DNA of 64,000 bases from Polynucleobacter sphagniphilus (GTDB lineage: Bacteria; Pseudomonadota; Gammaproteobacteria; Burkholderiales; Burkholderiaceae). The DNA lies in NCBI RefSeq assembly GCF_001953355.1, contig NZ_MPIY01000001.1, positions 339,848-403,847 on the forward strand, given 5' to 3'. Each line of letters opens with the position of its first letter. The stretch's first letter is position 1. The notes beneath the pieces are model-generated. The model saw only the letters and a program-made list of their open reading frames with translations, was not told the origin of the DNA and searched no databases. Made by a program: the position numbers and the translations under genes. Of this stretch, positions 35,453-46,146 are shown piece after piece.

Positions 35453-36894
35453 TGCGTTTGGTCTATGCGGCAATCCTGATTGCCGCCTTTCTGTCTGGTT
35501 GTGCCAGTACGGGTGATTGGTCCTCAGATACGCCGACTAAAACCAATCCGCGTGCTTCTAAAGCGGCGCGCGTCAACCTGAAGAAGCAATCGGTTAGCAC
35601 TATCTACGCACCATCCAGTAATTTATGGATTCGCATTCGGGATGGCTTTGAGATGGAGCCCTCTAATAGCCCTTGGGAGGGCGAGCAACTGCGTTTGCTT
35701 ACTGCGAAACCAGAGTACGTTAATCGTTCGATGGCTCGTTCATCGCGCTATTTGTTTTACATTGTGCAAGAGGTCAATGCCCGCGGCATGCCAACGGAAA
35801 TTGCGCTACTTCCTTTTGTGGAGAGCGCCTTTAATCCACAGGCAAAATCGGGCGCTAAAGCTATGGGTATCTGGCAATTTATGCCGGCAACCGGTAAAGA
35901 TTTTCAGCTGACTCAAAATATCTTTCGGGATGAGCGGCGTGATGTACTGCAGTCAACTGATGCGGCGCTTGATTACTTGCAGCGCTTGCACGATCAATTT
36001 GGAACCTGGGAGCTTGCTTTAGCGGCATATAACTGGGGTGCCGGAAATATTGCTAAGGCACAGAAAAAAAACTTGGCCGCGGGGCTTCCAACTGACTATG
36101 AAAGCTTGCAGTTGCCTAAGGAAACCCGTAATTACGTACCCAAGCTGATGGCATATCGACAGATCGTGCTTGATCCAGGGGCTTATGGTGTCACCCTGCC
36201 CGATTTGGAGAATCACCCTTATTTTGTGGCGGTAGATGTTGGCAGTGATATTGATGTGGCACTTGTGATTAAGTTGGCGGAAATTCCTGCTGAAGAGTTT
36301 CATGTGCTCAATCCGTCTTTTAATAAGCCGGTGATCTTGAGTGCAGCTGGTCAACAAATTTTGTTGCCTTTTGGTCATGCCGAAATCTTTCAGGAAAATC
36401 TGAAGAATTATTCCAGGCCTTTATCGTCTTGGACAGCAGTGCAGGTGGGTAAGACCGAGAGCGCTGATCAAACAGCCAAAACCTTAGGGGTTGATCCTGA
36501 TGTCTTGCGTGATGTAAATGGCATTCCGAAAGGCATGCGCATTAAAGCAGGCTCTACCGTGATCATTCCTAGAAATAGTCGGCGCTTAGGCGATATTTCA
36601 GCAAATCTGGCTGACAATGCCAGCTTGAGTCTGGAGAAGCCACCTCCACCGCCCCCTCCAACACCGAAGTGCAGCAAGCCAACCAAGGGAGCAAAAGGCT
36701 CTAAAGCGGCTAAGGATTTGAAGTGCACCCCTCCAAAGTCGTATAAAGATGCCTCTAAAGTGGTCTCTAAGGGTAATTCTTCGGTAAAAACTGCCTCCAC
36801 TCAGCATAAATCCGAATCGACAGTAGTTGCAAAATCTGCGAAAAATGGTAATGCAAAGCCATCCACCAAGAAGGAGGCTAGCAAAACTCAATAA
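35452..36894 (+). CDS. mltD: Membrane-bound lytic murein transglycosylase D
   Basis: A 480-residue outer-membrane lipoprotein (lipobox FLSGCAS, Cys about 16). The SLT domain is at about 100-230, with the catalytic glutamate in LLPFVESAFNPQAKSGAKAM followed by GIWQFMPATGKDF. One LysM-like repeat is visible (VQVGKTESADQTAKTLGVDP to AGSTVIIPR). The tail (about 395-480) is a Pro-rich and Lys/Ser-rich low-complexity segment with two cysteines. It cleaves glycan strands to 1,6-anhydro ends. The start overlaps the gloB stop; a longer frame back to 35248 is antisense-like and rejected. gloB-mltD adjacency is also found in E. coli. Confidence 0.94.
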   Translation: MRLVYAAILIAAFLSGCASTGDWSSDTPTKTNPRASKAARVNLKKQSVSTIYAPSSNLWIRIRDGFEMEPSNSPWEGEQLRLLTAKPEYVNRSMARSSRYLFYIVQEVNARGMPTEIALLPFVESAFNPQAKSGAKAMGIWQFMPATGKDFQLTQNIFRDERRDVLQSTDAALDYLQRLHDQFGTWELALAAYNWGAGNIAKAQKKNLAAGLPTDYESLQLPKETRNYVPKLMAYRQIVLDPGAYGVTLPDLENHPYFVAVDVGSDIDVALVIKLAEIPAEEFHVLNPSFNKPVILSAAGQQILLPFGHAEIFQENLKNYSRPLSSWTAVQVGKTESADQTAKTLGVDPDVLRDVNGIPKGMRIKAGSTVIIPRNSRRLGDISANLADNASLSLEKPPPPPPPTPKCSKPTKGAKGSKAAKDLKCTPPKSYKDASKVVSKGNSSVKTASTQHKSESTVVAKSAKNGNAKPSTKKEASKTQ

Positions 36895-36917
36895 ATTTTT
36901 TTCTCATTAGGTTGACT

Positions 36918-38804
36918 ATGTCATACAAAGCAGAACACGAGCGCTCCATTAAAGACCCTGACGGCTTTTGGGGTGAGCAAGCCAAACTGATTCATTGGGA
37001 AAAACCTTTTGATCATGTTCTGAGCTACGACAAGCCACCATTTGCAAAATGGTTTGAAGGAGGCTTAACCAATCTTTGTTACAACGCAGTCGATCGTCAT
37101 CTCCAAGATCGTCCTGATCAGATTGCTCTAGTTGCTGTTTCAACTGAAACCAATCAAGAAAAAACTTACACATTTAAAGAGCTCTATGAAGAAGTGAATC
37201 GGATGGCTGCGATTTATAAGGCCAACGGTATCGGCAAGGGTGATCGTGTTCTGATTTATATGCCCATGATTGCTGAGGCCAGCTTTGCCATTTTGGCTTG
37301 CGCTCGGATTGGTGCAATTCATTCAGTGGTATTTGGCGGGTTTGCTTCACACAGCCTAGCTTCTCGGATCGATGATGCTAAACCAAAATTGATTGTGACT
37401 GCTGAAGCAGGCGCACGTGGGGGCAAAGCAGTTCCTTATAAGCCTTTGCTCGATGAGGCAATTTCTCTAGCAACTTATAAGCCAGAAAAAGTCTTGATTG
37501 TGAATCGCGGTTTAACTGAGTTCGCCACTGTTGCTGGACGTGATTTAGATTACGCGACTGAACGTCAAAAGCATCTCAATGAACTTGTGCCGATAGAGTG
37601 GGTTGATGCTACGCATACCTCGTACATCTTGTATACCTCTGGTACAACAGGCAAACCCAAAGGAGTGCAGCGTGACACTGGGGGGTATGCGGTAGCGTTG
37701 GCTGCTTCCATGAAACATATCTTTTGCGGCAATCCTGGCGAAACAATGTTTACTACCTCCGATATCGGCTGGGTAGTAGGTCATAGCTACATCATCTATG
37801 GCCCTTTGCTTAACGGTATGGCAACCATCATGTATGAAGGCACGCCGTTACGTCCGGATGCGGGTATTTGGTGGGAACTTGTTGAGAAATACAAAGTGTC
37901 AGTGATGTTCTCTGCGCCAACAGCTGTACGCGTATTGAAGAAGCAAGATCCCGCTTTCTTAACCAAATATGATTTGTCCAGTCTGCGTGCCTTGTTCTTG
38001 GCTGGTGAGCCTTTGGATGAGCCAACGGCAACATGGATTCATGGTGCAATCAATAAACCCATTGTCGATAATTACTGGCAAACAGAAACTGGTTGGCCAA
38101 TGCTCGCTATTCAACGCGGTGTGGAGGTCATGCCGCATAAATTTGGCTCTCCAGGCGTGCCATCGTTTGGCTACAACATGAAGTTGCTTGATGATGCGAC
38201 CTCTGCTGAGTTGGGCCCAAATCAAAAGGGTGTGATTGCAATCGAAGGCCCGTTGCCACCCGGCTGTATGCAAACTGTTTGGGGTGATGACAAACGTTAC
38301 ATCAGTGCTTATTGGGAGACCATTCCAGGTAAGCTAATCTACTCAACCTTTGACTGGGGCATTAAGGATGAAGATGGTTACTTCTTTATCTTGGGCCGTA
38401 CCGATGACGTGATTAACGTGGCCGGGCATCGCTTAGGCACTCGCGAGATTGAAGAAAGTATTTCCAGTCACCCAAATGTTTCGGAGGTGGCAGTTGTTGG
38501 TATTGAAGACAAGCTGAAAGGGCAAGCAGCAATTGCCTTTGTCATTCCAAAAGATTCATCCAATTTCAGCACCCTAGAGGCGGAGTGCATGAAAACCGTC
38601 GATGGTCAGTTGGGCGCGATTGCGCGCCCTGGTCGCGTGTATGTGGTCAATGCCTTGCCGAAGACCCGCTCAGGCAAGATCGTGCGTCGAGCCCTGCAAG
38701 CTGTTGCGGAGGGGCGTGACCCGGGCGATATTAGCACCATGGAAGATCAAGCTGTTTTGGCGCAAATTAAGGGGATTATTGAGCAAAATCCAAGTAAATC
38801 TTAA
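36918..38804 (+). CDS. prpE: Propionyl-CoA synthetase
   Basis: A 628-residue acyl-CoA synthetase. The AMP-binding motif YTSGTTGKPKGVQRDTGGYA, the adenylate-binding WQTETGWPML and GRTDDVINVAGHRLGTREIE, and the C-terminal KTRSGKIVRR with the acylatable catalytic lysine are present. The start YKAEHERSIKDPDGFWGEQA and the general spacing fit PrpE better than acetyl-CoA synthetase (which is usually 645-660 residues), but the distinction is by resemblance only. It activates propionate for the methylcitrate route. No prp genes are beside it. ATG 36918 is preferred over the TTG at 36912. Confidence 0.82.
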   Translation: MSYKAEHERSIKDPDGFWGEQAKLIHWEKPFDHVLSYDKPPFAKWFEGGLTNLCYNAVDRHLQDRPDQIALVAVSTETNQEKTYTFKELYEEVNRMAAIYKANGIGKGDRVLIYMPMIAEASFAILACARIGAIHSVVFGGFASHSLASRIDDAKPKLIVTAEAGARGGKAVPYKPLLDEAISLATYKPEKVLIVNRGLTEFATVAGRDLDYATERQKHLNELVPIEWVDATHTSYILYTSGTTGKPKGVQRDTGGYAVALAASMKHIFCGNPGETMFTTSDIGWVVGHSYIIYGPLLNGMATIMYEGTPLRPDAGIWWELVEKYKVSVMFSAPTAVRVLKKQDPAFLTKYDLSSLRALFLAGEPLDEPTATWIHGAINKPIVDNYWQTETGWPMLAIQRGVEVMPHKFGSPGVPSFGYNMKLLDDATSAELGPNQKGVIAIEGPLPPGCMQTVWGDDKRYISAYWETIPGKLIYSTFDWGIKDEDGYFFILGRTDDVINVAGHRLGTREIEESISSHPNVSEVAVVGIEDKLKGQAAIAFVIPKDSSNFSTLEAECMKTVDGQLGAIARPGRVYVVNALPKTRSGKIVRRALQAVAEGRDPGDISTMEDQAVLAQIKGIIEQNPSKS

Positions 38805-39024
38805 GAAAAGCCCCCCTTTAGCTTGATAGTGTAGGAGGCATATCACCCGCTAGGCCTCTAGCGTTAGGGATCGAGGGTTTTGAATGGCAAAAATGGTATC
38901 ATTTGGGCATTCGAAACTTATTAATTACCCTAGCGCTTAAAGACACTCACCTCCCGCACAAACAGTCCTGGGTTGGTCTTTTTGGGGTTGTTGAGCGTCG
39001 GATGGAGCAGGGACTGGAGATGGT
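38805..39024 (+). promoter_or_regulatory. carA leader region
   Basis: 220 bases without a gene. A hairpin CGCTAG/CTAGCG lies at 38848-38863. Near 38894 TATCAT may be a -10. CAGTCCTG (38963-38970) can pair imperfectly with CAGGGACTG (39008-39016), which touches the ribosome-binding site GGAGA (39016-39020). No clear terminator or PurR-type operator was seen. A 22-codon frame (39002-39070) runs over the carA start in another frame. Confidence 0.35.
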
Positions 39025-40218
39025 TTGTCACCCTTGCTTCCTTCTTTTCCCCCAGCTGTCTTGGCTTTAGCCGACGGCACTCTTTTCCCTGGTTTTAGTA
39101 TTGGTGCCGCTGGTCATACCAGTGGTGAAGTGGTTTTCAATACCGCACTGACCGGCTATCAAGAAATCATTACCGATCCAAGTTATTCGCGTCAAATTGT
39201 GACCTTGACCTATCCACACATAGGAAACGTCGGTGTCAATACGCAAGATGCTGAATCCGACCAAATTCATGCGGCAGGTTTGGTGGTGAAAGACCTCTCT
39301 AGACGCGTTTCCAACTTCCGCTCAGAAAGCAGTCTAGATAACTATCTGACTAATGCTGGTGTTCTCGGTATTGCTGGCATTGATACGCGCAAGCTCACCC
39401 GCATCCTGCGTGACAAAGGCGCTCAATCAGGCGCCATCGTGGCAGGTAAGATAGGTGATGATGTACAAGCCCTTGGAAAACAGGCTCTTGAGCTAGCAAA
39501 AGCATTTCCTGGAATGGCTGGCCTTGATCTTGCTAAGGTGGTTACCACTAAAACTGCGTACCCATGGCGCGAAGCCGAATGGGAATTGCATGGCGCGGAT
39601 GGCAAACCTGCCTACAAGACTGTAGATCAAAGCAAGCCGCTTAAAAAAGTGGTGGCCTATGACTTTGGTGTGAAGCGCAATATTTTGCGCATGCTTGCAG
39701 AACGTGGTTGTGAGTTAACAGTAGTGCCTGCACAAACCTCGGCAGCCGAAGTGTTGGCGATGAACCCCGATGGCGTGTTCCTCTCAAATGGTCCTGGCGA
39801 TCCTGGTCCTTGTGATTACGCAATTGCTGCCGTTAAAGAAATAATTGAAAAGGGTGTTCCTACCTTTGGAATTTGCCTGGGACATCAAATCATGGGCTTG
39901 GCCGCTGGCGCTAAAACCTTGAAGATGAAGTTTGGCCATCATGGTGCCAATCACCCTGTCAAGGATTTGGATACTGGGCGCGTCGCCATTACCTCGCAAA
40001 ATCATGGTTTTGCAGTGGACGCCAACACCTTGCCGAGTAATGTACGTGTGACTCACGTTTCCTTATTTGATGGATCTTTGCAAGGTCTTGCTTGGACAGA
40101 CAAGCCGGCTTTGTGTTTTCAAGGGCATCCTGAAGCATCACCAGGACCGCATGATATTGCCTATTTATTTGATCGTTTTGTGGCGCTGATGAATGCTACT
40201 AAGAAGGAGGGCAAATAA
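39025..40218 (+). CDS. carA: Carbamoyl-phosphate synthase, small (glutaminase) subunit
   Basis: A 397-residue subunit that supplies ammonia from glutamine for carbamoyl phosphate, the precursor of arginine and pyrimidines. The N-terminal domain has [14 protein letters not shown] and [20 protein letters not shown]; the class I amidotransferase domain has [13 protein letters not shown] (nucleophile Cys) and [13 protein letters not shown] (His, Glu). The start is TTG 39025, five bases after GGAGA; there is no ATG in frame close by, and E. coli carA also starts with TTG. A TTG at 39034 is the alternative. carB overlaps its stop (TAATG). Confidence 0.95.
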   Translation: MSPLLPSFPPAVLALADGTLFPGFSIGAAGHTSGEVVFNTALTGYQEIITDPSYSRQIVTLTYPHIGNVGVNTQDAESDQIHAAGLVVKDLSRRVSNFRSESSLDNYLTNAGVLGIAGIDTRKLTRILRDKGAQSGAIVAGKIGDDVQALGKQALELAKAFPGMAGLDLAKVVTTKTAYPWREAEWELHGADGKPAYKTVDQSKPLKKVVAYDFGVKRNILRMLAERGCELTVVPAQTSAAEVLAMNPDGVFLSNGPGDPGPCDYAIAAVKEIIEKGVPTFGICLGHQIMGLAAGAKTLKMKFGHHGANHPVKDLDTGRVAITSQNHGFAVDANTLPSNVRVTHVSLFDGSLQGLAWTDKPALCFQGHPEASPGPHDIAYLFDRFVALMNATKKEGK

Positions 40219-43200
40219 TGCCTAAGCGTAGCGACATTAAGAGTATTTTAATTATCGGTGCCGGTCCGATTGTGATCGGACAAGCTTGTGAATTTGACTA
40301 CTCAGGTGCGCAGGCTTGCAAAGCCTTGCGTGATGAAGGTTACAAAGTCATCTTGGTTAATAGTAATCCGGCAACCATCATGACTGACCCAGAGATGGCC
40401 GATGTTACTTATATCGAGCCAATTACATGGGAAGTAGTAGAGCGCATCATTGCCGTTGAAAAACCAGATGCAATACTGCCAACGATGGGCGGTCAAACTG
40501 CGTTGAACTGTGCTCTAGATTTGCATCGTCATGGTGTACTTAAAAAATATGGTTGCGAGCTCATTGGCGCTTCACCAGAAGCAATCGATAAAGCAGAAGA
40601 TCGCCAGAAATTTAAAGATGCCATGACCAAGATTGGTCTAGGTTCTGCAAAATCAGGCATTGCGCATTCGATGGACGAGGCGCACGAGGTGCAACAACGC
40701 ATCCAGAAAGAGGCTGGTAGCTCCGGTTTTCCAGTAGTGATTCGTCCATCATTCACTATGGGTGGATCAGGCGGCGGCATTGCTTATAACCGCGAAGAAT
40801 TTGAAGAGATCTGCAAGCGTGGTCTCGATTTATCTCCGACCCGCGAACTGTTGATTGAAGAGTCTTTGTTGGGTTGGAAAGAGTTCGAGATGGAAGTGGT
40901 GCGTGACCGCGCAGATAACTGCATTATCGTTTGCTCGATTGAAAACTTAGATCCAATGGGCGTGCACACCGGCGACTCGATTACAGTAGCCCCAGCACAA
41001 ACTTTGACTGACAAAGAATATCAATTGATGCGCAATGCCTCGATTGCAGTCTTGCGTGAAATTGGTGTAGATACAGGCGGTTCGAACGTGCAGTTTTCGA
41101 TTAATCCGGTGGATGGTCGCATGATCGTGATTGAGATGAACCCTCGGGTTTCACGCTCATCTGCCTTGGCATCCAAGGCTACTGGTTTTCCAATTGCAAA
41201 GATCGCAGCTAAATTAGCAGTGGGTTATACCCTGGATGAATTAAAGAACGACATTACGGGCGGAGCAACTCCGGCGTCATTTGAGCCTTCAATCGATTAT
41301 GTGGTTACGAAGATTCCGCGTTTTGCTTTTGAGAAATTTCCACAAGCAGATTCACGTTTGACTACGCAAATGAAATCCGTTGGTGAAGTAATGGCGATTG
41401 GCCGTACTTTCCAAGAATCTTTCCAAAAAGCCTTACGTGGCCTGGAAGTTGGCGTGGATGGTTTGGATGAAGTTTCTACCGACCTAGATGACATCATTGC
41501 TGAAATCAATGAGCCTGGCCCAGATCGTATTTGGTATCTTGCGGATGCATTCCGTATGGGTATGGGCTTGGATGAGATTTATAGCGAAACCAAAGTAGAT
41601 CCATGGTTCCTAGAACAAATCGAAGAACTCATCACCATCGAAACTGAATTAAAGCAACGCAAGATCGATAGTCTCTCAGCTCCTGAATTGCGCTTTATTA
41701 AGCAAAAGGGTTTTTCAGATCGTCGCCTGGCAAGGCTATTGGGCGTAGATGCTTCCTCGGTACGTGCTGCACGCCATCGCTTAAAAGTGGTACCAGTCTA
41801 TAAACGGGTGGATACCTGCGCAGCTGAATTCTCAACGAACACCGCTTATTTGTATTCCACCTATGAAGCTGAGCATGGTGAGTGCGAATCAGAGCCAACG
41901 AATCGTGACAAGATCATGGTCCTTGGCGGTGGTCCTAACCGTATTGGTCAAGGTATTGAGTTTGACTATTGCTGCGTTCATGCTGCTTTGGCAATGCGCG
42001 ATGATGGTTATGAAACCATTATGGTGAACTGCAACCCTGAAACAGTCTCAACTGATTACGATACCTCCGATCGCTTGTATTTTGAGCCATTGACCTTGGA
42101 AGATGTCTTAGAGATTGTTGCTAAAGAAAAGCCAAAAGGCGTGATCGTGCAATACGGTGGACAGACTCCATTGAAGTTGGCTTTGGATCTCGAGGCAAAT
42201 GGTGTGCCAATTATTGGTACATCACCAGACATGATTGATGCAGCAGAAGATCGCGAGCGCTTTCAAAAGTTACTGCATGAATTAAATCTGCGTCAGCCGC
42301 CAAATCGAACCGCTCGCGCAGAAGATGAAGCTCTCAAGCTTGCTGATGAAATTGGCTATCCATTGGTGGTGCGTCCTTCCTATGTATTAGGTGGCCGTGC
42401 TATGGAAATCGTCCATGATGGACGCGATCTTGAGCGGTATATGCGTGAAGCTGTCAAGGTTTCTCATGACTCACCAGTGCTGCTCGATCGTTTTTTAAAT
42501 GATGCAATTGAGTGTGATGTGGATTGCATTAGCGATGGTGAGGAAGTGTTCATCGGTGGGGTAATGGAGCATATTGAGCAGGCCGGGGTTCACTCTGGCG
42601 ATTCAGCATGTTCATTGCCGCCATACTCACTCTCAGATGAAACGGTTGCAGAGATCAAGCGTCAAACTACCGCCATGGCCAAAGGCCTTAATGTTGTTGG
42701 CTTGATGAACGTACAGTTTGCTATTCAAAATGTTGATGGCAAAGATGTTATCTATGTACTTGAGGTGAACCCACGTGCTTCACGTACAGTGCCATTTGTT
42801 TCTAAAGCCACTGGTTTGCAATTGGCGAAGATCGCTGCACGTTGTATGGTTGGGCAAACTCTTAAGCAGCAGGGTATTCAGGCTGAAGTGAAGCCTGCTT
42901 ACTTCTCAGTTAAAGAAGCCGTTTTCCCCTTCAATAAATTCCCAGGGATTGATCCGATTCTTGGGCCAGAAATGCGTTCTACTGGTGAAGTCATGGGTGT
43001 TGGGAAAACCTTTGGTGAGGCACTCTTTAAATCTCAATTGGGCGCTGGTATCAAGTTACCTGAGAGTGGTACTGTTTTATTAACAGTAAAAGATAGCGAT
43101 AAGCCAAAGGCAGTTGAAGTGGCCAAGTTATTACACCAATTGGGCTTCCCTATCGTTGCGACTAAGGGTACTGCCGCGGCCATTGAGGCTGCTGGTTTGC

Positions 43201-43481
43201 CAGTGCGTGTTGTCAACAAGGTAAAAGATGGTCGTCCGCATATTGTTGATCTCATCAAGAATGGCGAGATCTCTTTGGTCTTTACTACCGTAGATGAAAC
43301 CCGTACTGCCATTGCTGATTCTCGCTCTATTCGTACCAGCGCTCAGGCGCAGGGTGTGACTTACTACACCACGATTAGTGCAGCCAGGGCTGTAATGGAT
43401 GGCTTATTGGCTTCGCAAAATGGTAACAAGCAGTTGCTGGAAGTTTATTCAATACAAAACTTACATCGGTCGCTTAATTAA
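40218..43481 (+). CDS. carB: Carbamoyl-phosphate synthase, large subunit
   Basis: A 1087-residue protein with the two duplicated ATP-grasp halves: [20 protein letters not shown] begins the first and [20 protein letters not shown] the second. The oligomerisation region lies between, and the C-terminal MGS-like allosteric domain (about 945-1087) has [20 protein letters not shown]. The first half makes carboxy-phosphate and carbamate, the second phosphorylates carbamate. Length equals E. coli CarB (1073). It is translated with carA from an overlapping start and followed by greA 63 bases on. Confidence 0.98.
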   Translation: MPKRSDIKSILIIGAGPIVIGQACEFDYSGAQACKALRDEGYKVILVNSNPATIMTDPEMADVTYIEPITWEVVERIIAVEKPDAILPTMGGQTALNCALDLHRHGVLKKYGCELIGASPEAIDKAEDRQKFKDAMTKIGLGSAKSGIAHSMDEAHEVQQRIQKEAGSSGFPVVIRPSFTMGGSGGGIAYNREEFEEICKRGLDLSPTRELLIEESLLGWKEFEMEVVRDRADNCIIVCSIENLDPMGVHTGDSITVAPAQTLTDKEYQLMRNASIAVLREIGVDTGGSNVQFSINPVDGRMIVIEMNPRVSRSSALASKATGFPIAKIAAKLAVGYTLDELKNDITGGATPASFEPSIDYVVTKIPRFAFEKFPQADSRLTTQMKSVGEVMAIGRTFQESFQKALRGLEVGVDGLDEVSTDLDDIIAEINEPGPDRIWYLADAFRMGMGLDEIYSETKVDPWFLEQIEELITIETELKQRKIDSLSAPELRFIKQKGFSDRRLARLLGVDASSVRAARHRLKVVPVYKRVDTCAAEFSTNTAYLYSTYEAEHGECESEPTNRDKIMVLGGGPNRIGQGIEFDYCCVHAALAMRDDGYETIMVNCNPETVSTDYDTSDRLYFEPLTLEDVLEIVAKEKPKGVIVQYGGQTPLKLALDLEANGVPIIGTSPDMIDAAEDRERFQKLLHELNLRQPPNRTARAEDEALKLADEIGYPLVVRPSYVLGGRAMEIVHDGRDLERYMREAVKVSHDSPVLLDRFLNDAIECDVDCISDGEEVFIGGVMEHIEQAGVHSGDSACSLPPYSLSDETVAEIKRQTTAMAKGLNVVGLMNVQFAIQNVDGKDVIYVLEVNPRASRTVPFVSKATGLQLAKIAARCMVGQTLKQQGIQAEVKPAYFSVKEAVFPFNKFPGIDPILGPEMRSTGEVMGVGKTFGEALFKSQLGAGIKLPESGTVLLTVKDSDKPKAVEVAKLLHQLGFPIVATKGTAAAIEAAGLPVRVVNKVKDGRPHIVDLIKNGEISLVFTTVDETRTAIADSRSIRTSAQAQGVTYYTTISAARAVMDGLLASQNGNKQLLEVYSIQNLHRSLN

Positions 43482-43544
43482 TCTAAAATTAACTTTTACA
43501 CGCAATTTCTAAAAAGATTTGCATATTTAAGTTAGGTTAGTTGC

Positions 43545-44021
43545 ATGAGCACAATTCCGATTACTAAGCGCGGTGCAGAACTTCTGAAAGAAGAGCTGCA
43601 CCGCCTCAAGCACGTTGAGCGTCCAGCCGTCATTTTGGCTATTGCAGAAGCTCGTGCACAAGGCGATCTCTCTGAGAATGCTGAATATGATGCTGCTAAA
43701 GAAAAGCAAGGCTTTATCGAAGGTCGTATTCAGGAGTTAGAGGGTAAGTTATCTGCCGCGCAAATTATTGATCCCGCTGCTTTGGATGTGAGCGGTCGGA
43801 TTGTGTTTGGCGCTACAGTGGATTTGGAAGACCTGGAAGATGGTACTAAATTGACCTACCAGATTGTTGGTGATGATGAGGCTGATATTGCTAGTAGCAA
43901 AATCTCCATTAGCTCTCCAATTGCACGCGCATTGATTAGTAAAGAAGAGGGTGACGTAGTGGTTGTTCAGGCTCCCGCCGGTAGTCGTGAAGTTGAAATC
44001 TTAGCAGTGCGTTATATCTAA
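43545..44021 (+). CDS. greA: Transcript cleavage factor GreA
   Basis: A 158-residue factor that rescues backtracked RNA polymerase. The N-terminal coiled coil begins [19 protein letters not shown], with the acidic tip in [20 protein letters not shown]; the C-terminal FKBP-like domain includes [20 protein letters not shown] and [18 protein letters not shown]. Length is identical to E. coli GreA. It follows carAB, a common order in proteobacteria. The 63-base gap is A/T-rich and may hold its own promoter. Confidence 0.97.
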   Translation: MSTIPITKRGAELLKEELHRLKHVERPAVILAIAEARAQGDLSENAEYDAAKEKQGFIEGRIQELEGKLSAAQIIDPAALDVSGRIVFGATVDLEDLEDGTKLTYQIVGDDEADIASSKISISSPIARALISKEEGDVVVVQAPAGSREVEILAVRYI

Positions 44022-44028
44022 TTTCTGG

Positions 44029-44517
44029 ATGAGCAAACTACTGCAAACTGACAATCTACAACGGGTTTTTACCTTGGTCTCCGGTTTATGGATTGGGGCT
44101 TTGATTGCGGTTGGGTTTTTAGTAACCCCAGTCATATTTTCAACTTTGGGTGATCGTCAGGTTGCCGGTGTTGTTGCTGGCCACATTTTCAAGGTGCTAG
44201 CTATTGGCAGCGTGAGTCTGAGTGTGATCTTAATGATTTTGGCTAATCTTCTAGTGAGTCGTGGACTAAATGCATTTCGCCTGACTCGCTGGGCATTGCT
44301 GGTGATGTTGGCTTGCGCGTTTGCGGAGGCCTACATCATTATTCCCTGGATGGATTCATTGCGCGATGAAGCGATTGGTATTGGAATGTCCGTCATAGAA
44401 TCTGCATGGGCTGATCTCTTCACTCGTTTGCACAAAATCTCGAGCATCTTATTTATTGCACAAAGCATCTTAGGGCTTTTCTTGATTTGGCGTTCCACTA
44501 AACCTCAATCCCAATAA
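44029..44517 (+). CDS. DUF4149 family membrane protein
   Basis: A 162-residue inner-membrane protein with four predicted helices (about 17-37, 53-75, 82-104, 135-153) fitting the DUF4149 family by the N-terminal VSGLWIGALIAVGFLVTPVI. The function is unknown. It lies 7 bases after greA and before yhbY, the usual place for this family in betaproteobacteria, which supports the call but not a role. Confidence 0.85.
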   Translation: MSKLLQTDNLQRVFTLVSGLWIGALIAVGFLVTPVIFSTLGDRQVAGVVAGHIFKVLAIGSVSLSVILMILANLLVSRGLNAFRLTRWALLVMLACAFAEAYIIIPWMDSLRDEAIGIGMSVIESAWADLFTRLHKISSILFIAQSILGLFLIWRSTKPQSQ

Positions 44518-44536
44518 GCAGTCGAGAATAGAAAAT

Positions 44537-44564
44537 AAAAAACGCCGATCAACGGCGTTTTTGT
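44537..44564. terminator. Bidirectional intrinsic terminator
   Basis: AAAACGCCG pairs with CGGCGTTTT around a 5-base loop (about 44539-44561), with a T-run to the right and an A-run to the left. It sits between the convergent DUF4149 and yhbY genes and should end both transcripts. Confidence 0.88.
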
Positions 44565-44581
44565 TTTAGAGTACATTCGTT

Positions 44582-45208
44582 TTATGAGCCAAGAGACTTC
44601 TTCTTGGTGCTGCTCATACGTACCTTACGTTTTTTGATTGGGGCAGGAGCGGCCACTGCTTTGCGATAGCCTGGTGAGGACCAGCCAATTTTGGATTCAG
44701 CGGCATCTGCACGCAATGTCCGCTTCTTAGGAGCAGTAGCCTTCACAGCAGCAGCTCTCTCAAAGGGGGATTTATTTGAAGCTGAGCGGCGATCTGAACG
44801 CTCTGATGAGCTAGTACGTACACCCGCTTTAGGGGCTGCACGATTTGGTTGACGCTTAGTGCGAGGCGCTTGCAAGGTCTTCTTAGATTGCTTGCTAGAT
44901 CTGCCTAAATTAAGGAGGGCGGCATCAACAACATCTTTTGGTCTCCAGAGCACCAGTAATTTGCCAATATGCTGAACTGGTGCTGCATCTAGCTTGTCGC
45001 AGAGCTCTTCATAGATGGCAATGCGAGCTTCACGGTCATCGCCAAAAACGCGAACCTTGATGAGTCCATGGTGTCCAATGGCAGATTTAGCTTCTTTAAT
45101 TACTGCTGGAGTGAGGCCGTCGCCACCAACCATGACAACCGGATCTAGATCATGCGCTTCGCCTTTGAGGGCTTTGCGCTGGGCAGGGGTAATAGTAAGT
45201 GCAGTCAT
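44582..45208 (-). CDS. yhbY: YhbY/CRM-domain RNA-binding protein with long basic tail
   Basis: A 208-residue protein. Residues 1-97 are a CRM domain (ITPAQRKALKGEAHDLDPVV, IKVRVFGDDREARIAIYEEL, GKLLVLWRPKD) that binds pre-50S ribosomes. The other 110 residues form a Lys/Arg/Ala/Ser-rich, low-complexity tail. E. coli YhbY is 97 residues, so the tail more than doubles the size. It probably binds rRNA non-specifically. It is divergent from rlmE, another 50S assembly gene, as in E. coli. Confidence 0.92.
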   Translation of the reverse strand: MTALTITPAQRKALKGEAHDLDPVVMVGGDGLTPAVIKEAKSAIGHHGLIKVRVFGDDREARIAIYEELCDKLDAAPVQHIGKLLVLWRPKDVVDAALLNLGRSSKQSKKTLQAPRTKRQPNRAAPKAGVRTSSSERSDRRSASNKSPFERAAAVKATAPKKRTLRADAAESKIGWSSPGYRKAVAAPAPIKKRKVRMSSTKKKSLGS

Positions 45209-45337
45209 GGTCTCGATGATAGAGCATTAAAAGCCTTAAATAAGACAGCAATCGCCAATTTAGGCTGTTTTAGGTCGATTCTTTTTGCCTAAAGGCGCAG
45301 AAACAAGGAAAATAGACCTCGAAAGTGGGTAAGTGTT

Positions 45338-46021
45338 GTGGCAAAGAATAAATTCAATAAAAGTTGGTTGCAGGATCATCTGCAAGATCCTTACGTCAAG
45401 ATGGCTCAAAAAGAGGGCTATCGTGCGAGAGCGGTTTACAAGCTGAGCGAGATCGATGAGCAAGAGCATTTGATCAAGGCGGGCATGACGGTGGTTGACT
45501 TGGGGAGCGCTCCAGGTAGCTGGTGTCAGTACGCTCGCAATCGCCTAACTGAGCTTGGTAAAGGCAATCCCAAAATAGAATCCGGTAAACCCGATGGCAT
45601 CATCATTGCAATCGATATTTTGCCGATGGAAGATATTGCAGATGTGAGCTTTATCCAAGGTGATTTCCGGGAAGATGAAGGTTTGCGGGCTCTTGAGGCT
45701 CTGTTGCCTCGGGATGCTGATGGGAAGGTAGATCTAGTCCTTTCTGATATGGCTCCAAACCTTTCCGGAGTAGGCGTAGCGGATGCTGCCCGTATGGCTT
45801 TCTTGGCAGAAATTGCGCTGGATTTTGCATTGGCCCATCTAAAGCCCGAGGGTGCTTTGTTGATCAAATGTTTCAATGGCAGCGGCTATAGCCAAATTGT
45901 GGAGTCTTTTAAGAAGGTCTTTAGGAATGTCACCTCTAAAAAGCCTAAGGCCTCCAGAGCGCGTTCATCAGAAATTTTTCTCTTGGGACGGAACTTGAAA
46001 CCCCTTAAAAACACTCAATAA
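45338..46021 (+). CDS. rlmE: 23S rRNA (uridine-2552-2'-O)-methyltransferase
   Basis: A 227-residue FtsJ/RrmJ enzyme that methylates the ribosomal A-loop in late 50S assembly. Motifs: [15 protein letters not shown] (catalytic Lys region), [15 protein letters not shown] (SAM), [14 protein letters not shown] (catalytic Asp) and [10 protein letters not shown] (Lys). The GTG start at 45338 is the only one giving the [21 protein letters not shown]-terminus; no ATG precedes it. The order rlmE-ftsH-folP-glmM is the E. coli order. Confidence 0.95.
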   Translation: MAKNKFNKSWLQDHLQDPYVKMAQKEGYRARAVYKLSEIDEQEHLIKAGMTVVDLGSAPGSWCQYARNRLTELGKGNPKIESGKPDGIIIAIDILPMEDIADVSFIQGDFREDEGLRALEALLPRDADGKVDLVLSDMAPNLSGVGVADAARMAFLAEIALDFALAHLKPEGALLIKCFNGSGYSQIVESFKKVFRNVTSKKPKASRARSSEIFLLGRNLKPLKNTQ

Positions 46022-46146
46022 CCCCCCAATTACAAGGGTTTATTAAATATATATGCCATTAGGCCTTGAAAAAGCCTAGTAGTAGAATCAAATACTTAGC
46101 TATAGATAAGCTTTTACTCCCGGATTAATCCGGCAAAGGTCTCGGT

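Noticed and set aside
38848..38863. CGCTAG/CTAGCG hairpin as prpE terminator
   Set aside because: Only 6 bp and no T-run follows; kept only as a note in the carA leader.
46060..46095. Heat-shock promoter for ftsH (CTTGAAA at 46065-46071)
   Set aside because: No CCCCAT-like -10 at the right distance; the bases also form part of a small hairpin TAGGC/GCCTA.
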